Shown piece after piece: positions 19,026 to 27,409 of a DNA stretch of 64,000 bases. Location: NCBI RefSeq assembly GCF_000230835.1, contig NZ_CM001240.1, positions 6,032,279-6,096,278 of the forward strand, read 5' to 3'. The stretch's first letter is position 1, and every line of letters starts with the position of its first letter. The notes under the pieces are model-generated. The model made no database searches, was not told where the DNA came from, and was given only the letters and a program-made list of their open reading frames with translations. A program made the translations under genes and the position numbers. Origin of the DNA: Clostridium sp. DL-VIII. GTDB lineage: Bacteria > Bacillota > Clostridia > Clostridiales > Clostridiaceae.

Positions 19026-20639
19026 ATGCAGTTTTTAGATAAGAAAGATTTACGAATTAAAGAACTTGAAAATGAAAATAAAAAACTGCAAGAAAAGGTG
19101 AATATGTTAGAGCATAATGTTGAACTCCTTACTCAAGCGGTTTTGCATGCATCAAAACAACGTTTTGGGGCGTCAAGTGAAAAAACTCCTAAAACAGATG
19201 GGCAATGCTCTCTTTTTGGTGAAACATATGATGAAATTCTAGATGAAAGCAAAATTATAAATATTAAAGAACATAAAAGACCTGTAAGAAAAAAAGGTGA
19301 CAGAGAAAAATTAATTAAGGCACTGCCACACGAAGTAGTTGAATGTGTTCTTGATGGAGAAGCTTTGTGCAAAATCTGTGGAAGTGATCTTAAAGTAATT
19401 GGAAAGAAAAAAGTAAGATCGGAAATGGAATATATTCCAGCAAAGCTTATAATAAAAGATTATGTTCAATATGTATACAAATGTATTGAGTGTGGGAAAA
19501 ATGATATAAATCCATATGATTCTATATATTGTGCACCTGTACCAGCACCTGTGCTTACGCATTCCGTCGCTTCGCCTTCAATTATAGCCTGGCTAATGTA
19601 TCAAAAGTATATGATGTCTATGCCGTTATACCGTCAGGAAAAAGATTTTAAAAGGATGGGTGCTGAACTTAAAAGAGATATGATGGCAAATTGGATAATA
19701 CATAGCTCTGAATATTGGCTAAAGCCCCTATATGAACTCATGCATAAACAATTATTAAAGTGCAGTATTATCATGAGTGATGAGACAACATGGCAGGTAA
19801 ACAAGGAAAAAGATAAGAAAGCATCTAGTAAATCATATATATGGATACATAGAACTGAGGACTGTGAAGGTCCGCCAGTAATTCTATATCAATATACTAG
19901 CAGTCGTGCTGGAGATCATGCAAAAGCTTTTTTAGATGGATTCACTGGTTATCATGTAAGTGATGCGTATGCAGGATATGAGAAAGTTGAAGGAATCACT
20001 AGATGCTTGTGCTTTAGCCATCTAAGAAGATATTATCTTGATGCTATCCCACTAGATTCTGGTAAGAAAGAGATTTCAGGATCCGGCGGAGCCATTGGAC
20101 GGGCTTATTGTGATAAACTCTTTAAATTCGAAAGAAAATGGAAAGAGTTATCTCCAGAAGAAAGAAAAAATAACAGGATTATATATAGTATCCCTATATT
20201 GGATGCCTTTTTTGCATGGGCAGAAAAAACAGTTACAAAACAAGAGCCCTTAAGAAAGGCGCTGTATTATACATTAAATCATAAAGAATATTTTTCAAAC
20301 TTCTTGCTTGATGGAAGAATACCTTTATCAAATAATTTATCTGAAATTGCTGTGAAACCAGTAGCAATTACAAGAAAAAATTCGTTATTTTCAGATTCGC
20401 CAGCTGGGGCGGAAGCGTCAGCAATTATATTTAGCATTATAAATACAGCCGCAGCTAATAATCTAGATGCATACAAGTATTTGGAGTATATATTCCGCAA
20501 TTTACCTAATATTAATTTTACATCAAACGATTCTGTTCTTGAAGAATATTTACCATGGGCAGATCAAGTGCAACTTGAATGCAAAATAAATACAGAAGAA
20601 ACTAACCCAAAGGAGGAGAATATAAGTGAGTCAGCCTAA
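19026..20639 (+). CDS. tnpC: IS66 transposase TnpC (DDE)
   Basis: A full-length 537-residue IS66 transposase. It has an N-terminal coiled coil (about residues 5-45), the IS66 core start KQRFGASSEKT, a four-cysteine zinc-binding segment (CKICGSDL, then CIECGKN) and the DDE catalytic domain. Likely catalytic residues are Asp in IIMSDETTW, Asp in HVSDAYAGY and Glu in NNLSEIAVKP. It ends with the IS66 C-terminal segment ANNLDAYKYLEYIF. GGAGCC lies upstream of the ATG. All three catalytic positions are kept, so it is probably functional. The last 14 nt overlap the small passenger ORF. Confidence 0.95.
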   Translation: MQFLDKKDLRIKELENENKKLQEKVNMLEHNVELLTQAVLHASKQRFGASSEKTPKTDGQCSLFGETYDEILDESKIINIKEHKRPVRKKGDREKLIKALPHEVVECVLDGEALCKICGSDLKVIGKKKVRSEMEYIPAKLIIKDYVQYVYKCIECGKNDINPYDSIYCAPVPAPVLTHSVASPSIIAWLMYQKYMMSMPLYRQEKDFKRMGAELKRDMMANWIIHSSEYWLKPLYELMHKQLLKCSIIMSDETTWQVNKEKDKKASSKSYIWIHRTEDCEGPPVILYQYTSSRAGDHAKAFLDGFTGYHVSDAYAGYEKVEGITRCLCFSHLRRYYLDAIPLDSGKKEISGSGGAIGRAYCDKLFKFERKWKELSPEERKNNRIIYSIPILDAFFAWAEKTVTKQEPLRKALYYTLNHKEYFSNFLLDGRIPLSNNLSEIAVKPVAITRKNSLFSDSPAGAEASAIIFSIINTAAANNLDAYKYLEYIFRNLPNINFTSNDSVLEEYLPWADQVQLECKINTEETNPKEENISESA

Positions 20640-20904
20640 TATAGACTATATGATGAATATGACTAAAGAATTTCTTAGCGGAAGAATTGACGAAATAGCT
20701 TATACTCTAGATTTTCCATATGAACTTGAAAAAAGATACAATAAAATGCACAGAGAAGATGATGATTATTGTGAATTGATATATGAATGTCTTTATGAAG
20801 AAGGAATAGCTATTTTTAATGACTTATCAGATTCTGAATTTAAAAAACTTATTCGAAAACAATATAACTACATAAAGAAAATTGCAAAAGAAGGTTTTTA
20901 TTAA
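20626..20904 (+). CDS. Small acidic passenger protein of the IS66 element
   Basis: A 92-residue protein starting with GTG behind AAAGGAGGAG, overlapping the end of tnpC by 14 nt and lying inside the element's inverted repeats. It is charged, rich in Glu, Asp, Tyr and Lys, and looks helical, with no signal peptide or membrane segment. I do not recognise a family. The overlap and strong ribosome binding site suggest translation together with the transposase. A role in regulating or assisting transposition is only a guess. A terminator follows directly. Confidence 0.7.
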   Translation: MSQPNIDYMMNMTKEFLSGRIDEIAYTLDFPYELEKRYNKMHREDDDYCELIYECLYEEGIAIFNDLSDSEFKKLIRKQYNYIKKIAKEGFY

Positions 20905-20946
20905 AAAAGTAGCTTCTCAAGTTCCTGAGAAGCTACTTTTTTTCAA
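20903..20946 (+). terminator. Rho-independent terminator inside the IS66 right end
   Basis: AAAGTAGCTTCTCA pairs with TGAGAAGCTACTTT around AGTTCC, followed by TTTTT. It starts at the stop codon of the passenger ORF and ends the IS66 operon just before the right inverted repeat. Confidence 0.9.
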
Positions 20947-20970
20947 TACGGCAGGTGTTCCACCGCTTAC

Positions 20971-21289
20971 ATTTTAATCTTCAGGATTATCTATAAACAT
21001 TACAATTATAAGTAATTAAATTACAGCCTAATTGGGGTATTGGGTATTACTTTCTACATTCATTCAAGCTCAACGTACTCCAAATATAAAAAAAATATGG
21101 ACAACTAAGACCATTTAATTTGTCCTATCTGTCCATATTAATGATTTTTAGTTGAAATTAAAACAGCTTATTAATTTCATAAATATAATCTTAGAAATCC
21201 TTCAAATGTATAACCTTCATAAAAATCTTCCATAAATCTATCCATTTAATTATAGCCTAAAACATAGACAATAGGTATAGATAAGACTT
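20971..21289. other. Intergenic region right of IS66
   Basis: After the target duplication (20971-20979) there is an AT-rich stretch without a supported gene. It contains a minus-strand terminator-like hairpin (21086-21139). The rest shows nothing I can name. Confidence 0.5.
21086..21139 (-). terminator. Terminator-like hairpin
   Basis: On the minus strand AATATGGACA pairs with TGTCCATATT, enclosing a long loop of about 26 nt, followed by TTTTTTTTATATTT. It may end transcription coming from the nuclease and nucleotidyltransferase region. Confidence 0.5.
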
Positions 21290-21442
21290 AACAGGCATCT
21301 TTTATATATAACTTTTCCGTAATCATTTATATGCTTCTTTAAATTTTCATTATTTATACTTTCATACTGCTTTATCTATTTCATTAAATTTACTCAAGGC
21401 ACATATAATATAGTTTAATTCTCCATCTAGTAACCCATACAT
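21290..21442 (-). pseudogene. Remnant of MNT-type nucleotidyltransferase
   Basis: The minus-strand frame from the ATG at 21442 reads MYGLLDGELNYIICALSKF and then NEIDKAV before a stop at 21362. This matches the start of MNT-domain nucleotidyltransferases, which continue with a GSRA motif. Here that part is absent, and the sequence jumps to ENLKKHINDYGKVIY, which resembles the C-terminal end of the same family. The catalytic core is therefore deleted. This is a decayed gene, probably once an MNT antitoxin-like protein. Confidence 0.5.
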
Positions 21443-21445
21443 AAA

Positions 21446-21646
21446 CTATAATTCTCCTTCAAACCTGTCATGCATTTTCTTTAACTCAGGAAAATAAATA
21501 CCTTTGTCAAAAATGACTATTCCCTGCCTTCTTATATTGTTTTTTAACTCCTCTTTAGATATCTTATAAAAATCTACTACATCTATAGTATATATAATAT
21601 CAAGATCCTCAAAATCATTTAATTTTTCATTGAATCTTATATCCAT
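21446..21646 (-). pseudogene. C-terminal fragment of MNT-type nucleotidyltransferase
   Basis: A 66-residue frame from the ATG at 21646, with GGAGG close upstream; the frame is open to 21694. The sequence DIIYTIDVVDFYKISKEELK, followed by a stretch ending GIVIF, resembles the C-terminal half of MNT-family nucleotidyltransferases, the antitoxins of HEPN-MNT systems. The N-terminal GSRARG catalytic motif is missing, so it should be inactive. A second remnant of the same family follows 4 nt later, so two degraded family members lie in tandem. No HEPN partner is visible. Confidence 0.5.
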
Positions 21647-21714
21647 TTTTCCTCCACTATAATCAATAAATTTAATATATACTTTGAAATTCAACCTTTT
21701 CTTTTTTTATAATT

Positions 21715-23391
21715 TTATTGTACAATATCAATTTCCTTACCCTTAAATACAATTGCAAGTTTCATTACATTTTTTATTCCTTTACTAATAAGTTCCTGTT
21801 CATATTTATTTTCTTCAATCTGCTTTAATGCCTCCTGTGCAGCTGTATCTATAGTTTCTTTTGATAGTTCATTTATTTTTTTGAATTCAATAATGATCCC
21901 TAATTTTGATATATCTTTTGGAATTATCATTACATCATATCTTCCATAACCACTTTCCTTATTTGATTTAACTTCATAACTTTCCGAAAGTGATACAAGC
22001 ATCCCAAGAACAAATGCATGATATAATCTTTCCGGCTCTTTCCCAGACACATCAAAATAACTTAGATTATCTAAAACAAAATCTTGAAATATAAACCCAA
22101 AATTTTCTATATCTCCGCATGTTAATCTATTTAACATTTCTTCATATTTTTGATTAGTTAAAGTTTCTTTGAACCATTTCTCAATTAAATTTTCATAAAA
22201 TATATGAACTTCTTCATTGGGAATTTTAAGTTCACAGTTTAATCTCCCCCTAATAACTTCGGTTTTTACAGCTTTCAAATACCCACTTAAAATCAAAAAG
22301 CTCCAAATATTTTCATTTGAATCTTCAACTTCAGACATTACTATATTATCATCTATTATTTTATTTATTGATTTTCCTTCTATAAGTTCTTCAAGTTCAA
22401 TTTTTAGATTATTGTCACCTTTAAGCAATAATCTTTTAATCAAATCATTGCTGCTGCTGTTAATCCAATAAGGCATAAAGCCGACTTCATTGTTATCAAT
22501 ATAATTTAGTACTGACCATGGATTATATATTATTTTCCCTCCAAAAATATATCCATTATACCAAGCTTTAATTTTTTTACTCCTATCATCTAAATCATAA
22601 TATTGTAGAAGTTCTCTTAACTCCTCTTCTGTAAATCCAAACTTATCCCTAAATTTAAAACCTAATATCGTATTTACTTGTAAATTATTAAGTCCTGAAA
22701 ATATACTTTCCTTCGCAACTCTAAGAATTCCTGTAATCAATGATTTTTCAACATACGGATTATCTTTAAGTGCTGAGGTTAATAAATTTCTTATGAGTAC
22801 AATCATCTCATCGTAGTACCCACGTAAATAGCCTTCTTGAATTGGTACATCATACTCATCTATAAATAGCATTACCTTTTTCCCATAATGCTTATTCATA
22901 TACCCCATAAGTGAACTTATTCCATTACACACTTCAGCAATGGATGCCTTTTTCGCCATCACATCCATATAATCCTGTTTATCTATTTTAGATAATTTAT
23001 CACTTTCAAGCAAGTATTCATGTTCCTTATAAAGATTTGATAATAAAAACATAAGTCCATCTTTAAAATCTTCATAAGTTAAATATTTTTCATTTTTGAA
23101 AGTAATAAAGATAACAGGATATGCCCCTTGAAGCTCCATAATTTCTTTTTCATTTTCTATCTTTAAACCTTTAAATAAGTCTTTAGTTTCTTCCTTTGTT
23201 CTTATATCAAAAAAATACCTAAGCATGCTTAAATTTAATGTCTTTCCAAACCTTCTTGGTCTTGGTGTTAAGATGATTTTTGCTCCATTTTCTATGAATT
23301 CCTTTATTAATAAACTCTTATCTACAAAGTAATTATTTCCTTCTATTAATTCTTTAAAGTCAGAGGCCCCTATTTGTATAGTTTTTTTCAT
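21715..23391 (-). CDS. AAA-ATPase-like / PD-(D/E)XK nuclease family protein
   Basis: A 558-residue cytoplasmic protein with the architecture AAA-ATPase_like (PF09820) plus C-terminal PDDEXK_9 (PF08011). The N-terminal part shows FVDKSLLIKEFI and the P-loop-like PRPRRFGKTLNLSM (about residue 45); a Walker B-like VMLFIDEYD follows near residue 175. The C-terminal nuclease-fold motif appears as YGRYDVMIIP then IIEFKKI (about residue 490-515). Such proteins are common, often in many copies, in clostridia and Bacteroidetes. Their role is unknown; links to defence or selfish elements have been proposed. The ATG has GAGAGGAAG upstream. Confidence 0.88.
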   Translation of the reverse strand: MKKTIQIGASDFKELIEGNNYFVDKSLLIKEFIENGAKIILTPRPRRFGKTLNLSMLRYFFDIRTKEETKDLFKGLKIENEKEIMELQGAYPVIFITFKNEKYLTYEDFKDGLMFLLSNLYKEHEYLLESDKLSKIDKQDYMDVMAKKASIAEVCNGISSLMGYMNKHYGKKVMLFIDEYDVPIQEGYLRGYYDEMIVLIRNLLTSALKDNPYVEKSLITGILRVAKESIFSGLNNLQVNTILGFKFRDKFGFTEEELRELLQYYDLDDRSKKIKAWYNGYIFGGKIIYNPWSVLNYIDNNEVGFMPYWINSSSNDLIKRLLLKGDNNLKIELEELIEGKSINKIIDDNIVMSEVEDSNENIWSFLILSGYLKAVKTEVIRGRLNCELKIPNEEVHIFYENLIEKWFKETLTNQKYEEMLNRLTCGDIENFGFIFQDFVLDNLSYFDVSGKEPERLYHAFVLGMLVSLSESYEVKSNKESGYGRYDVMIIPKDISKLGIIIEFKKINELSKETIDTAAQEALKQIEENKYEQELISKGIKNVMKLAIVFKGKEIDIVQ

Positions 23392-23593
23392 CTAAGTATC
23401 ACTTCCTCTCTATAGATTTTCAATTATAAATATTAAATTAACAGTTTTGCTACTCACTTAAGTTCATGCATAACTCTGAATCATTAGAAATTAATAATCT
23501 ATAATATACATCCATTTATAAAACATATTTGTTACTTTTAATTATACCCTATAATATATTTGCTTAAAACAACAAAGTGGCTATGGCAGACTT

Positions 23594-23660
23594 CGATTGA
23601 CAATTGACAATTGACAGTTAACAATTTAGGTTAAAATTCCTTACAGAATTTTTGAAATTT
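23594..23660. repeat. Palindromic intergenic repeat, copy 6 (degenerate)
   Basis: Carries three tandem TTGACAA units, then AACAATTTAGGTT and the centre AAATTCCTTACAGAATTTT. The right arm is largely lost. Confidence 0.6.
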
Positions 23661-23693
23661 ATATTTTTGAAAAGCTATAAGCTTTTCTTACTT

Positions 23694-23735
23694 CAAAAAA
23701 ACAGATAAGATTCGCTTTAATTTATCTTACCTGTT
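23694..23735 (-). terminator. Rho-independent terminator of the DUF4160/DUF2442 unit
   Basis: On the minus strand AACAGGTAAGAT pairs with ATCTTATCTGTT (one G-U pair), followed by a run of T. It lies about 140 nt after the stop codon of the DUF2442 gene. Confidence 0.75.
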
Positions 23736-23743
23736 ATCTTTAT

Positions 23744-23850
23744 TTATATATATTCCAATTAACAATGTACAATTGACAATGATTGATGAAATTCTTACAG
23801 AATTTCTAAAATTAAAAATGTACAGATTTAATTAGAACTTACATATATTA
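23744..23850. repeat. Palindromic intergenic repeat, copy 7
   Basis: TTAACAATGTACAATTGACAA, centre GAAATTCTTACAGAATTTC, then AAAATGTACAGATTTAATT and ATATAT-type ends. It lies just downstream of the DUF2442 gene. Confidence 0.7.
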
Positions 23851-23873
23851 TTTTTAATCCGCACCCGGTAAAT

Positions 23874-24185
23874 TTATACAGAACTTTGACCCCTTAGGAA
23901 TAAAAATTCCGGTTCTTCAACTTCTGGTGAGTTCTCATAAATATTAAATGGATCTAAATCCAAACATTTTGTTTCATCATAAGTTCCTTCTAAATCCCAA
24001 GCTAAAGTACCATTTAAAACAGTACAACAATTTTTGAATAAATTCAAATCTTGTAGTTTTGCAAATACACCTAATTTAACATCTTCGCTAGCATCATAGA
24101 GCCTTATAGAGCCGTCATCAAAATATACATATACTTTAAAATCATCTGTTGGTATTACTTGAATAACTTCTGGCATATATTCCAT
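23874..24185 (-). CDS. DUF2442 domain protein
   Basis: A 103-residue small protein that matches the DUF2442 pattern: IQVIPTDDFKVYVYFDDGS, then YDASEDV and a C-terminal LAWDLEGTYDETKCLDLDP. DUF2442 and DUF4160 genes are often adjacent and have been proposed to form toxin-antitoxin-like pairs; no role is proven here. The start at 24185 (MEYMPEV) is chosen because AAGGGG lies 8 nt upstream; a GTG at 24194 is part of that ribosome binding site. It follows the DUF4160 gene by 12 nt, so they are one transcript with the terminator at 23694-23735. Confidence 0.85.
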   Translation of the reverse strand: MEYMPEVIQVIPTDDFKVYVYFDDGSIRLYDASEDVKLGVFAKLQDLNLFKNCCTVLNGTLAWDLEGTYDETKCLDLDPFNIYENSPEVEEPEFLFLRGQSSV

Positions 24186-24197
24186 AAAATTCACCCC

Positions 24198-24458
24198 TTA
24201 TGTTAATGGCGCTATTCTATATAAAGATTCATGATTTCTTGCAAGTTCCCAATTCTGCATTAACTCATCTTTATGAATCTCTCCCCATGCCAATATTAAT
24301 TTTAATTGTCTTTTAGGGAAGTATCCTTTTAAGACTTTAACATTAATTATATCAACTAAAACTTTATTACCATTATATTCAGCATGAAAATGTGGTGGCA
24401 CATGATCATTATAATTTATTGTAACTCTTATTCCAAAAAACAAACTTATTTCTGGCAT
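24198..24458 (-). CDS. DUF4160 domain protein
   Basis: An 86-residue protein with the DUF4160 signature: MPEISLFFGIRVTINYNDH, then PPHFHAEYNG and the C-terminal LAWGEIHKDELMQNW. The His-containing PHFHAEY motif is the family hallmark. It is the first gene of a two-gene unit with DUF2442, and the ATG has AGAGGTGAG upstream. A toxin-antitoxin-like role for the pair is a family-level suggestion, not shown here. It lies 35 nt downstream of an Rpn-family nuclease gene and may be co-transcribed with it. Confidence 0.87.
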   Translation of the reverse strand: MPEISLFFGIRVTINYNDHVPPHFHAEYNGNKVLVDIINVKVLKGYFPKRQLKLILAWGEIHKDELMQNWELARNHESLYRIAPLT

Positions 24459-24493
24459 AATATTCTCACCTCTTATAATGTAGTAATTTAATG

Positions 24494-25489
24494 CTAATGA
24501 CTTAGTTCTTTCCTAATATCATTTATTTCTTTCTCTGATAATCCTGTTAACTCCATAATAATCTCGTTATTCATTCCAATTTCTATTGCCTTTATTGCTG
24601 TATCTTTTGCTTTCTTCTCAATTCCCTGCTCAATTCCCTGCTCAATTCCCCGTTCAATACCTTGTTTTAATCCTCTTTCTGTAGCTTTTTGCTGTATCTT
24701 ATCTATAGTTTTTCCTAAATTGCTTACCATAATATCTACCTCCTCTTGATTAGATTTCTCGATTACAATATCTACTTCATTTTGCAATTCTTCTGCAAGC
24801 CTTGGTTTTACAATATTTTTAAGCCATAGTTTGAATACACTGAACTGCTCTGGTGATACTTTTTTTAAAATATATATCATTTTTCTTAATCTTCTCACCA
24901 GCTCTTCTTCATTCATTTCTTGATCCAATAAAAATATTGCTGACACTAAATTGGATATACTAAATAATTCGTCATCTGAATATCTATTTATATCAAATAG
25001 CATATAATTAAAATTTAATACATTATCTTCAAATAACTCATATCCACTTAACGTTTCTCTAAAATTCGTCTTTGCTGTCCATTTGTTTTTTCCATTATAC
25101 AATACTATTGGAACAATTGCTGGCAGCCTAAAGTTTTTTCTTTTCCTTTCAATCTTATTAGTATTCTTAAGTATATCTCTCCATACTTCTACCATATAGA
25201 ATAGCAATCGCATTGGCATTTGAAAATCCACTTTTGACTGAAACTCCAACAATACATAAAAGACTACTTCCTTCCCACTTATATCAGCCTTATATAATAT
25301 ATCTGATTCTTCTTCCTCAAAGCCTGAGAGTATGTATGACTTATCAACTAAAATTAAATCTTCCTCTTTTATCAGGTTTGCCCATTCTTTTTTTATAAAA
25401 CTTTTTAAGAATTCTAAAAAAGTACTTTTATGTGAAAATAAATGCTTATATCCTACGTCATGTTCATGATGCACGTTTTTGTTTTTCAA
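24494..25489 (-). CDS. Rpn family recombination-promoting nuclease / putative transposase
   Basis: A 331-residue protein of the Rpn/PD-(D/E)XK family (PF04754-type Transposase_31). It begins HDVGYKHLFSHKSTFLEFL. The nuclease-core pattern is visible as DILYKADISGKEVVFYVLLE, followed by FQSKVD. A C-terminal low-complexity tract repeats GIEQGIEQGIE (24620-24680). E. coli relatives stimulate RecA-independent recombination and cut DNA. The start codon is TTG, with AGGAGG 7 nt upstream. It sits next to other accessory nuclease-like and DUF genes and is probably an accessory gene. Repeat-length change in the tract is plausible. Confidence 0.88.
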   Translation of the reverse strand: MKNKNVHHEHDVGYKHLFSHKSTFLEFLKSFIKKEWANLIKEEDLILVDKSYILSGFEEEESDILYKADISGKEVVFYVLLEFQSKVDFQMPMRLLFYMVEVWRDILKNTNKIERKRKNFRLPAIVPIVLYNGKNKWTAKTNFRETLSGYELFEDNVLNFNYMLFDINRYSDDELFSISNLVSAIFLLDQEMNEEELVRRLRKMIYILKKVSPEQFSVFKLWLKNIVKPRLAEELQNEVDIVIEKSNQEEVDIMVSNLGKTIDKIQQKATERGLKQGIERGIEQGIEQGIEKKAKDTAIKAIEIGMNNEIIMELTGLSEKEINDIRKELSH

Positions 25490-25545
25490 GTTCTAACCTC
25501 CTTAGATTCCTTACCTTAATTATAACCTATTTTTTATATTCTTAA

Positions 25546-25591
25546 AACAAAAAACAGCTAGGATAAAATTAATAACTTTATCCTAGCTGAA
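25546..25591 (-). terminator. Rho-independent terminator
   Basis: On the minus strand CAGCTAGGATAAAGT pairs with ATTTTATCCTAGCTG, followed by TTTTTTGTTTT. It begins 6 nt after the stop codon of the 25597-27318 gene. Confidence 0.88.
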
Positions 25592-25596
25592 ATAAC

Positions 25597-27318
25597 TTAC
25601 TTAATCCAAGCTCCATTTGCTCCTAATTTATAACCATCTACTGTTGTATCTGAAACCATTTCACCTGAGTATTTTAAGTAATACCAAGTTCCATTATCAT
25701 TTAACCAGCCTGTTTTCATTGCTCCTGAAGCTTTGTCTAAATAATACCACTGGCCATTAATATATTTCCAGCCTGTATCCATAACTCCATCTGCTGGATC
25801 TAAATAATACCATACTCCGGCCGAAGCTTGTAACCAGCCTTTAAACTTAGTACCATCTGCATTATTGTAGCTCCAGCTTCCATTTGTTAAAACCCAGCCT
25901 GCTTGTACTGTGTTTCCTGGAGTTGTAGTATTTCCTGTTCCAGTGCCAGCACCAGTATCTGCATTTCCATTATCATCTGAGGTTTCTGAGCCTTTACTTA
26001 TTATAGAATAAATTTTATCATCTGCATTCCAAGCAATTAAGTTATCTTTATCATAGACTGATAAATCTGTATATTCCTCATCGTCATCTACCGTATAGAT
26101 CTTTTGGAAATCCTCATCATTATCAAACTCATAAACAGCTTCATCTGATGCAGCCCATAGGTTTCCTTGCGAATCAATGTCTACATCACTGTCACCATTT
26201 AAAAGTTTTACATGATCATAATCTCCTAATTCAATATAATAGGTTGAACTCTTAGTTTTTAAATTAACTAACTGTGCTTCAATGGAAGTACTATCAACCT
26301 TATAATTAACTAATTTTCCTCCTGCTACTGTGAAATCAGCTGCATCTTCATCTAAAAGTTCAACGGTCTTACCATCTTTATCAGAAAGCATATAACTATC
26401 GACATCCTTAGCATATCTAATTCCATCAACTTTTCCTGATGCCTGGTTTTTTGATATAACCTGAATAACCTCAAAACTTACTGCTGTCCCATCGCTTGAT
26501 GCAGAAATAGCTGTAGCACTTGAGCTTACTGTTATTCCATTAACTTCTTTTACAGTAACTCCACTCCTTACAGCCTTAACCGTAATTTTAGCTAATCTGT
26601 AAATATTATTCGAATCTTGTCCAATAACTTTAGCATTACTAACCTGAGCTGTCACATTAGAATCTTCATTATTAGTATTTTGAATATTGGATGTTTTTCC
26701 ATCACTTAGTTTTACCTTTATCTTTCCTATATTATAGTCAGCATCTATGTATTTACCGCTAGCATCTGCGTAAACATTAATTGTACCAGCGCCGCCATTT
26801 ATACTGCTATCTTTTGCAGTATACTGAGTCTCATACCATGCATCTGAAAACTTAGCTCCTCTAAGTGCAGTTACATCTTTGATTTCTTTAGCGTCACCAT
26901 CATCAATTCTTCCGTCATTATCACTTTTAATCTTACTCCTTAAAGCTACCGCAATATCATCTAAAGCCTTTTCTTGAAGCTCATCATCACTTACCTTCCC
27001 AGATGATAAATCAACGTAATAATCTCCATCTTCAACTTTAACATACTTACTTCCATAAATTTCAGCCTTATCATCAGAATCAATATCATCTAGTTCTGAA
27101 TATTTACCATCATTTAAATAATAAGCAGCTTCATCTTTCTTATAAGGCTCCCCACCTATATAAAACTTTCCATCTTTATAAGCTATAGCATTATAAATTT
27201 CTCCCTTTTTTGATTGTAATTCATTAGAACTTGCTGCTTTTACACTAGTTTGCATAACTGAAACCATTGCTGCAGCAATTACTAATAATGATATTATTTT
27301 ATTTGTCCTTTTAAACAT
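25597..27318 (-). CDS. Secreted Asp-rich protein with C-terminal CW_binding repeats (paralogue C)
   Basis: A 573-residue exported protein, the most divergent of three paralogues. It has a signal peptide (cleavage near VKA-A), an acidic domain starting SKKGEIYNAIAYKDGKFY (about residues 35-450) with the terminal motif DLSVYDKDNLIAW, a Gly/Thr linker, and about five CW_binding repeats (TGWKYINGQWYYLDKA) ending in VDGYKLGANGAWIK. The ATG has AGGGGGG upstream. The terminal VDGYKL-type cap is shared by all three paralogues, so it marks the family. The shared Asp-rich domain is not one I can name. It lies 8 kb from paralogue B, beyond an IS66 and several accessory genes. Confidence 0.87.
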   Translation of the reverse strand: MFKRTNKIISLLVIAAAMVSVMQTSVKAASSNELQSKKGEIYNAIAYKDGKFYIGGEPYKKDEAAYYLNDGKYSELDDIDSDDKAEIYGSKYVKVEDGDYYVDLSSGKVSDDELQEKALDDIAVALRSKIKSDNDGRIDDGDAKEIKDVTALRGAKFSDAWYETQYTAKDSSINGGAGTINVYADASGKYIDADYNIGKIKVKLSDGKTSNIQNTNNEDSNVTAQVSNAKVIGQDSNNIYRLAKITVKAVRSGVTVKEVNGITVSSSATAISASSDGTAVSFEVIQVISKNQASGKVDGIRYAKDVDSYMLSDKDGKTVELLDEDAADFTVAGGKLVNYKVDSTSIEAQLVNLKTKSSTYYIELGDYDHVKLLNGDSDVDIDSQGNLWAASDEAVYEFDNDEDFQKIYTVDDDEEYTDLSVYDKDNLIAWNADDKIYSIISKGSETSDDNGNADTGAGTGTGNTTTPGNTVQAGWVLTNGSWSYNNADGTKFKGWLQASAGVWYYLDPADGVMDTGWKYINGQWYYLDKASGAMKTGWLNDNGTWYYLKYSGEMVSDTTVDGYKLGANGAWIK

Positions 27319-27409
27319 ACTTTTCCCCCTATAACTCCTTTTAATTCAATGTATTAAATACTTTTATCCATTATATCATAATTATGCTAATTAAGTTGTA
27401 AAATAAATG

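Larger units (their letters stand above)
18154..20970 (+). mobile_element. Intact IS66-family insertion sequence with passenger ORF
   Basis: A 2817-bp element with terminal inverted repeats. The left end starts GTAAGCGCTGGAACAAATAC (18154) and the right end, read inward from 20970, starts GTAAGCGGTGGAACACCTGC; about 19 of 23 positions match. The flanks carry a direct repeat ATTTTAATC (18145-18153 and 20971-20979), consistent with the 8-bp duplication known for IS66, with one ambiguous base. It encodes tnpA, tnpB, tnpC and an extra small ORF. All frames are open, so it may be active. It inserted upstream of the promoter of the 15924-17789 gene, in opposite orientation. Confidence 0.92.
23392..23873. 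other. Intergenic region with two palindromic repeats flanking a terminator
   Basis: A 482-bp stretch with no supported gene. It holds repeat copies 6 (23594-23660) and 7 (23744-23850) with a terminator (23694-23735) between them. A small GAAAAGC/GCTTTTC hairpin lies at 23669-23687. Confidence 0.55.

Noticed and set aside
19133..19562. Two minus-strand open frames inside tnpC of the intact IS66
   Set aside because: They are antisense to a well-conserved transposase and have no start signals or recognisable products.
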